Of a DNA stretch of 64,000 nucleotides, positions 58,461 through 64,000 are shown one piece after another. Position numbers and translations under genes: made by a program. A model generated the notes under the pieces. That model was not told the DNA's origin. It did not search any database and saw only the letters and a program-made list of their open reading frames with translations. Where the stretch lies: positions 4,749,451 to 4,813,450 of the forward strand of contig CM036209.1 in assembly GCA_020631735.1 (NCBI GenBank). Reading direction: 5' to 3'. Each line of letters opens with the position of its first letter. Positions within the stretch are counted from its first letter, which is position 1. The stretch comes from Saccharum officinarum (taxonomy: Eukaryota > Streptophyta > Magnoliopsida > Poales > Poaceae).

Positions 58461-60352
58461 TGTTGGTGTTTCGTGCTGCCGACCAGTAAATTTGTTTTCA
58501 CATGTTTTGTTTGGAATGTCCTAGCACTCAACGACTCAAGATTTATACTAATTTAGACAAGATCCCTACATATACAACCAGTTCGCTTGAGATTATCAGC
58601 CAAATCAGCCAGCCAGTCAGCAGCGTTTTTCTCTTACAAAAAACCAGCCAGCAGTACTTTCAGCCAGCCAGATCAGCCCAAGCGAACAGGCTGATAGTCG
58701 GGTGTTTTGATCATGTTCCTAAGCCCAAGGGCTTAGGTTTGTACTATGGATTAGAAATGGGTATAGTGATAAGAGTTGTGAAGGAAGTTCTAAGAGTACT
58801 TAGAGTCGAAAGAGAAGAGAGTTGGACAGATTTGGTAGTATACAAGGTATAGTTCAAATGGATGCAAGGTGACTTGTGCTTAGGCAAAAGTGGTGATTTG
58901 GATAATCAAACACCTCAAGCAAGACCTTATGAGCATTGTTGAAGACCTAAAAGAGATGCTAGAAGTTTAAGACACCTAGAAGAAGAAGCCTGAACGCGAA
59001 GACACAAATGAAATTGAAGCTAAGACAAAGAGATGAATGAATTAGGCTTGTCTCATGATTTAGGATTTGATGAAATTAATATGATATCAGTTCAGAGTTG
59101 TAGAGCTCTTAATTAGCTTTCCAAAAAGTCCAAGATCATCAAAATCGGAGTTCGGAGCTAAAAGTTATACTAAAAATACTAAAGCATGAAGAAGAAGATC
59201 TACTGTTGGAGCGCCTCATGGTGGGACCACCATGATGGGTGGTGGGACCGCCAGGGACTGGTTGGTCCGATAGACTGTGGCAAGGAAGCCTCGGACGATG
59301 CGCTCACACTGTAGCAGAGCCTCATGGTGGGACTGCGAGGACCACCGATGGGACCGCCAGGAATAGGCTAATGACATGTGAGATTGCCGGCTAAAGGTGA
59401 CCGTTGAATTAGCCATTAGAGCTCCTCATGGTCAGACCACACGGTTGGACCGCTAGGTCCAGCAGAGCGTGGACATCATTGTCCAACGGCTCTATTTGGA
59501 TGGGGAGCCCATACATACCCCCAAATCGGCCATTTGTAGTGTGGGAGTTGGGAAACATACAAGGGAGATGGACTCCACTCTAGTGCTCTACACATGCATA
59601 GTGCTTAGTGAATCATTTGGTGATTACTGTAGGTGCTTTTGCGAAGTGCTTAGGCTAGTTAGACAACCGCTTAATGCGCTTGCTCTATGTTTAGGCCAAG
59701 TGTTAGTGATGCTTGCATACCTCTTGCCCATAAGGTGCTTGCATTCACTGTCATTGTACTCAGAGGGGCTTGTAGTCTTGCGAGACCACACTAACCGCGT
59801 TTGTGGTGTGGCCACCACTGTGTACCGGAGGGAACGAGGCCTGCGGTGGTTTGGCCAAAAGCTCGATTGTGAAGACGGCGGGGAGGGGTTTGAAGAGGCC
59901 ATCTCAAAGACCCACTTGCGTATAGGGAATACCCGGGGGCTATTCGCAAAGTTACCTGACCAGGATTTTGGCCCTTGCGAGGACATCATTGCGAGGGCTC
60001 CAACAAAGACTAGGGAGAAGCGTGAGCTTCTCGATACCCCAGTAAAAATACTGGAGTCATCGACGGAAGTTTGCATCTCTATCTCAATTAAGATTTTGCA
60101 CTTTATTTGTTGCTTCTAGGTGTGTGCTTACTTTCCTAGTTTAGCTCTAGGCTAGTGACGAAATTGGAACCTATGTTGCATAACTCTTTTGCAGTAGAGA
60201 TAACATCACACCTAGCAAAACATTAGTTGCATATCTAGATAAATTATTTACTGCATAGATTTTGTCTAGGAGAAAACTTGAGGCAATAGTTAGAAGTAGA
60301 TTTAAGTTGCCTAATTAACCCCACCCTTTTCTTAGACGTCACGGTCCCTTCA
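58461..60352 (+). mobile_element. LTR-like block (possible solo LTR or two fused LTR pieces)
   Basis: It begins TGTTGGTGTTTCGTGC and ends CACGGTCCCTTCA, with TG...CA limits. Flanking pentamers CCTAG and ACTAG differ at one base. The centre repeats GGTGGGACC/GGACCGCC motifs, in the way the solo LTR at 2183 repeats GACAGACGC. The last 40 bases resemble ends of large cereal copia LTRs, while the first 100 resemble a gypsy LTR start, so it may be a composite. A 216-codon frame at 59469-60119 within it has no known domain. Confidence 0.4.
58575..58700. mobile_element. GTTCGCTTG-type MITE
   Basis: CAGTTCGCTTGAGATTATC at the left and CCCAAGCGAACAGGCTG at the right form an imperfect inverted pair. 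The centre repeats CAGCCAGC. It lies within the LTR-like block. Confidence 0.6.
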
Positions 60353-60919
60353 ACTAGAATGAGATTAGTTGACATCGTGTTAAAGATTGGTCTATCCATT
60401 GATGATTATGACCGGGATCGCCTCTCTCGATTTCTACATGACAAATTATATAATATAAATCTTACTTCTAATAAAAAACTTCAACGATTTAGTGGTAAGA
60501 ATATATTTATTTATTAGGTAAGACCCATAATATTGTATTTATTAATTATTATTTATCATGTATCTTTATAAAAAGCAAACGGAGATACTTCAGTAAAGAA
60601 AAAAAATATATCACGGTCAGGGGTGGCACTGGATGATGGAACGGGCGGCAGTGCGGCACTTTCCTCGACGTCTCCCTAACACCACCGAGCGGGAGAGAGC
60701 GAGACGGTAACGAGGAGGAAAACAGAGACGGAAACGGGAAAAAAAGGACTCGGAGAACAAGTACACTAGTGGTTTATGTTATGCGGATGAAAATTTATAT
60801 TACGTATATACTCCTAGATTATGTCGTTTGTATTGTACGTATATGTGTACACCATGTGTCCGCCCAGGTCAAGGACTCGACCTCCTACAACTAATCGGTT
60901 ACGAACTGATCAGTAAACT

Positions 60920-60927
60920 TATAAATA
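60920..60927 (+). promoter_or_regulatory. TATA box of the CAF1-like gene
   Basis: TATAAATA, 97 bp before the ATG at 61024. A transcription start about 25-30 bp downstream would give a leader of roughly 70 bases. Confidence 0.6.
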
Positions 60928-61023
60928 CATCCGCCATGAAACGTAGAGCAGAGCCCGTCGATTTCCAGTTCCAGCGTAGTTGAGCCCGTCGATACGAAAC
61001 AACAGATCATCAGGTCCGCAGCC

Positions 61024-62091
61024 ATGTTCCCGTCCGGCGCTCCGCGTCCGCGGCCGCTGCGCAATAACGGCGGCACGCCGCCCATGATTCTGTACTCGCC
61101 GCCGCCACCGTATGGTGCCATCGGATACGGCCCGATCGGGGGGCCTATACGGCTTCCGCCGCCGTACGCCGCTGCCATGCCGTACCCGCCGTACTACGGC
61201 GTACCTGCCGGCTTCGGCAACCCCGCCCCAATGCCCGCCGTCCACGCTGTGCAGGTGCAGCTGCAGTCGGTGACGGCGGCCAACTTCGGCGCGGAGCTAG
61301 ACATAATCGGCTCTTTGCTTCCGAGCTACCCCTACGTCGTCATCGATACCGAGTACCCCGGCACCGTGCACCGCCCACCCGCAGGGCGCCGTGACGGCGA
61401 CCTCAGCCCCGACGAGCGGTACGCGCTGGTGAAGGCGAACGTCGACGAGCTCCCCATCGTGCAGCTCGGGATCACGCTCTGCGACGCCCACGGCAACCTA
61501 CCCTGCGTCCCCGACTACCGCTACGGCTACTACCACGGCTACGCCGAGCGCGCCTGGGAGGTGGACTTCTCGGACTTCGACGTCAGCCGCGACCGCCATG
61601 CCGCGCAGTCCGTGGCGTTCCTCCGGTCGCAGGGCGTCGACTTCGACGCGGCGCGCGCACACGGCGTCAGCTCGGCGGCGTTCGGCGCGAAGCTCGCCGA
61701 GATCCTGTCGGCGCCGCGCGGGAAAGTCGAGCTGACGTGGGTGGCCTTCGGCGGCGCCTACGACCTGGCCTACCTCGTCAAGATGCTCGACGGCGGGCAG
61801 CCACTGCCGGAGACGAGGCAGGGGTTCATGGAGCGGGTCAAGGACCTTCTCGGCGGCCGGGTGTTCGACGCCAAGTTCATGGTGGAGAACTGCGGCCGCG
61901 CGGACCTGCGCGGCGTCGGCCTTAGAAGCGTCGCGGCCAACCTCGGCGCGGCGATGCCGGCAGAAGACCTGCCGTGGCTCGCCGGCACGAAAAGCGTCAC
62001 CGCCTACCGCATCCATACGATCATGAGATTGCACGTCCTCTCCCAGGACACTGTCGCTGGCTTCGAAGGAGTCATCGACGGTCTACAGTGA
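61024..62091 (+). CDS. CAF1/POP2-family deadenylase-like protein with altered active site
   Basis: An intronless frame of 355 codons. Residues 1-80 are Pro/Gly/Tyr-rich and look disordered. The CAF1 RNase D-like fold begins near 85 (SVTAANFGAELDIIGSLLPS). Catalytic residues seen are Asp108 and Glu110 in VVIDTEYPG, Asp247 in GGAYDLAYLVK, and Asp282 in VFDAKFM. The ExoIII-like last motif, normally HxAGSDS with a catalytic His and Asp, reads LPWLAGTKS, with Lys323 in the Asp place and no His. CAF1 proteins shorten mRNA poly(A) tails in the CCR4-NOT complex. This copy may be inactive or changed in activity. The conserved PIVQLGITL segment is present. High GC and a single exon are usual for grass CAF1 genes. 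Confidence 0.88.
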   Translation: MFPSGAPRPRPLRNNGGTPPMILYSPPPPYGAIGYGPIGGPIRLPPPYAAAMPYPPYYGVPAGFGNPAPMPAVHAVQVQLQSVTAANFGAELDIIGSLLPSYPYVVIDTEYPGTVHRPPAGRRDGDLSPDERYALVKANVDELPIVQLGITLCDAHGNLPCVPDYRYGYYHGYAERAWEVDFSDFDVSRDRHAAQSVAFLRSQGVDFDAARAHGVSSAAFGAKLAEILSAPRGKVELTWVAFGGAYDLAYLVKMLDGGQPLPETRQGFMERVKDLLGGRVFDAKFMVENCGRADLRGVGLRSVAANLGAAMPAEDLPWLAGTKSVTAYRIHTIMRLHVLSQDTVAGFEGVIDGLQ

Positions 62092-62900
62092 TTTTTTGTT
62101 TTTAGATTTTTGAGATGTAGCAGAGATTACAAGCACAAAAGGAAAAAAAAGAGAAAAGAGAAAAAAGAAAAAAAAACAAAAAAAAAGAAAAAAGAGGAAA
62201 AAAACAAAAAAAAATTCTTCTATAGGCTGGTACTAGATTTTTTATTTTAATCTGGATATCGACTATGTACATATTGGTAATAAAAGGTAGATTTATTTGT
62301 TTGTGCAATCGTTATTATAATGTAATATATAGTACTATTATATATGCAACTAATATAAGTGGTGGTGGTGTTGTTGTTGATGATGATAGTGCTCGCAAAA
62401 AAAAAAATGTATATGCGTACGTGTTTCTTTTTATTGTGTGCAATTGATCTATGATAATATCATATTCAGTAGGATCGTCGAACAATGCATGGATTGATAT
62501 ACATGTATGTACGTGTAAATAAGTTGGTTTGTGATGAGTATACTGATCAACTTAATCTACGACATATGTCTGAAACATAAACGCTATAATGAGATCGAAT
62601 ACTAGTTTACAGGTTGATTTGTTTACCCACCGGCCGATAAAAAGAACCCTTTACATGCAACAAGATTACATTACATGCTAGAGTATCATTATATATACAC
62701 GGCAAAAGAGTTACTGCGACGGTCAATGGTACAAATTTACTAACACCGGTTTGCCCCTGGTGGTGCAACGCAGCCAGCGGTGCCGGATGCATACTTGTAA
62801 CCCGCCGAGCTCCGATAAATGGATCACGGTCAAATGTAGCAACGTGTTTTAATTCCTATTTCTTTTCCTGCTTGCATTAAGAAAGAAATATGTTTAATGC
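62092..62900. other. 3' flank of the CAF1-like gene and intergenic DNA
   Basis: A long adenine-rich run (62139-62213) follows the stop, then AT-rich sequence. No further gene is supported. A short minus-strand frame at 62607-62792 is unrecognised. Confidence 0.4.
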
Positions 62901-62923
62901 TTTGTGCCGTTTCGGGTCATGAC

Positions 62924-63112
62924 CAGCCTCAATGGGGGTTTTATACCCCAGTTTCCAACACATTCATATTTTGGAAACAGTGCGGAAGAGTTTCATCCCT
63001 ATAAAACTCTCTCTACTTTCATGAAACTCTTATCATCTCTTTCTTCATTGATATGGTGCCACATCGCCATATTTAATGCACATGAAATTCTGATGAAATC
63101 ACATTGAGACTG
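62924..63112. mobile_element. MITE with CAGYCTCAATG termini
   Basis: CAGCCTCAATGGGGGTTTTA at the left and ATCACATTGAGACTG at the right are inverted. The inner GAAACTCT/AAAACTCTC and TTTCATGAAA phrases are those of a very common cereal MITE. The duplication is not resolved. Confidence 0.65.
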
Positions 63113-63277
63113 ACCAACTTTGGTACGTCGTGCATTGCTTTGGCACAAGCACGACACATGGCAATGTTGGCCCACTTTGGTGCCATGACGGTCCGATCAC
63201 GACCATCGGAATATCTTTGCTTCTTTCTTTATCCACTTATATGATACATGATATAGAAAAAAAATATTTCATACGTA

Positions 63278-63427
63278 CTCCCTCTGTTTTAAATTATAAG
63301 ACATTTTAGTTTTTTTTGATATATATAGTCTTTGATATTCACTTAGATATACCCTATGTCTAGACACATGATGGAAAACAATCTATCTAGAAAAGTCAAA
63401 ACGTCTTATGATTTAGAATGAAGAGAG
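63278..63427. mobile_element. Stowaway MITE
   Basis: CTCCCTCTGTTTTAAATTAT at the left and TGATTTAGAATGAAGAGAG at the right, TA on both sides. The inner ATATACCCTATGTCTAGACA matches the remnant at 31762. Confidence 0.8.
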
Positions 63428-63505
63428 TACAATTTCTATGAAATGTTTATTTGAACAGTTTTCATAATCCATTCAAACTTCATAGGAGAGGTATGATAGT
63501 AAATA

Positions 63506-63738
63506 CTCCCTCTGTCCTAAATTATTTATCGCTTTTGGTTTCCGTGTTGCAAGTTTAACTCGATTTGTAGAAAATACGTGCAATATTTATATCTCTAAAT
63601 AAATTTATTAAAAAACTAGATTAAAGATCTTTCCAATGATACTAATTAAGTACCATAAATATTAATATTTTTAATATATATTTTGTCAAAATTGTTTTTC
63701 GAGAAACGAAAATGAGAGATATTTTGGGACGGAAGGAG
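63506..63738. mobile_element. Stowaway MITE
   Basis: CTCCCTCTGTCCTAAATTAT at the left and ATTTTGGGACGGAAGGAG at the right, TA on both sides. The inner sequence differs from that of its neighbour at 63278. Confidence 0.8.
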
Positions 63739-64000
63739 TAATAGACAATGACATTGTTTCATTGTAATCGTGCTTACGTGCTACTACTTTTTTTTTTTTG
63801 CCGTGCCGTCTATCTTGTTAAGATCCTAGAGATATGGAAAGATTAAGACCCAAAAAAATTTCTGCCATGTCATGCTGCGCGAGGCATGTCAAAAGATTGT
63901 GCTGCTATCCATCCTAAAATAGCACAGTTGAAGTCTCCCCATATAAAAAAGTAGTCAAACACTCGTTTTATTGACTGAATTTAGCTTTACAATCACAAAA

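Noticed and set aside
59469..60119. Frame of 216 codons
   Set aside because: Lies within LTR-like sequence and has no domain. LTRs often hold chance frames.
60936..60983. Possible uORF before the CAF1-like gene
   Set aside because: Its ATG lies only about 9 bp after the TATA box, so it is probably upstream of the transcription start.
62607..62792. Short minus-strand frame with a Cys-containing end
   Set aside because: Considered as the end of a small secreted protein, but there is no signal peptide, no Cys pattern and no upstream exon.

Overview
The window is nuclear DNA of a grass (Poaceae, probably panicoid). It is eukaryotic, intron-bearing and dense in transposons. The evidence is Stowaway, Tourist and hAT MITEs of the kinds common in cereals, the grass-expanded DUF4220/DUF594 family, an Ac/Ds-like element, and nested LTR retrotransposons. 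The species cannot be fixed from the sequence alone. No CRISPR, tRNA, rRNA or organellar genes were seen.

Six loci look like real or recently real genes. They are: (1) a three-RRM hnRNP Q/R-type RNA-binding protein with 8 coding exons on the minus strand (7863-10938) and a separate 5' UTR exon near 11.9 kb; (2) a MATH-BTB gene (13968-15150, plus) broken by one extra G; (3) an intronless Golgi-type TPT/nucleotide-sugar transporter (34397-35575, minus); (4) an intronless PLS-class PPR protein (48375-50006, plus); (5) a nine-finger TFIIIA gene with 6 coding exons (50417-53520, plus); (6) an intronless CAF1-family deadenylase-like protein (61024-62091, plus). The TFIIIA gene carries, in its second coding intron, a 5S-rRNA-like cassette exon (P5SM). 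In land plants this known element lets 5S rRNA and ribosomal protein L5 control TFIIIA through unproductive splicing.

Between the genes: 0-7 kb holds nested LTR DNA (a solo LTR inside an older LTR), a CACTA end and a DUF6598-like pseudogene split by a hAT MITE. A 1.2 kb MULE with a perfect 9-bp target duplication sits at 12.2-13.4 kb. A graveyard of at least four DUF594 gene copies lies at 17-24 kb and a fifth copy at 40.5-43.4 kb, all minus strand and cut by MITEs, nonsense changes and frameshifts. At 24-29 kb an almost intact Ty1/copia element with two matching 225-bp LTRs has jumped, in opposite orientation, into a decayed Ty3/gypsy chromovirus (23.9-31.7 kb). A Ds-like element with a perfect 8-bp duplication lies at 38.4-39.1 kb, LINE remnants at 46 kb and 55.5-57.8 kb, and an LTR-like block at 58.5-60.4 kb.

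The hnRNP-like gene and the PPR/TFIIIA locus share a feature. Both begin with a 5' UTR exon carrying the same GC-rich stretch directly before the splice donor, and both promoters have site II-type GGCCCA elements. This suggests, without proving it, a shared or duplicated promoter/first-exon module. No wholly new multi-gene system was found. The most instructive signals are the P5SM exon, the shared first-exon motif, the CAF1-like protein lacking a catalytic Asp, and the young copia element whose only visible lesion is at an 8-G run.
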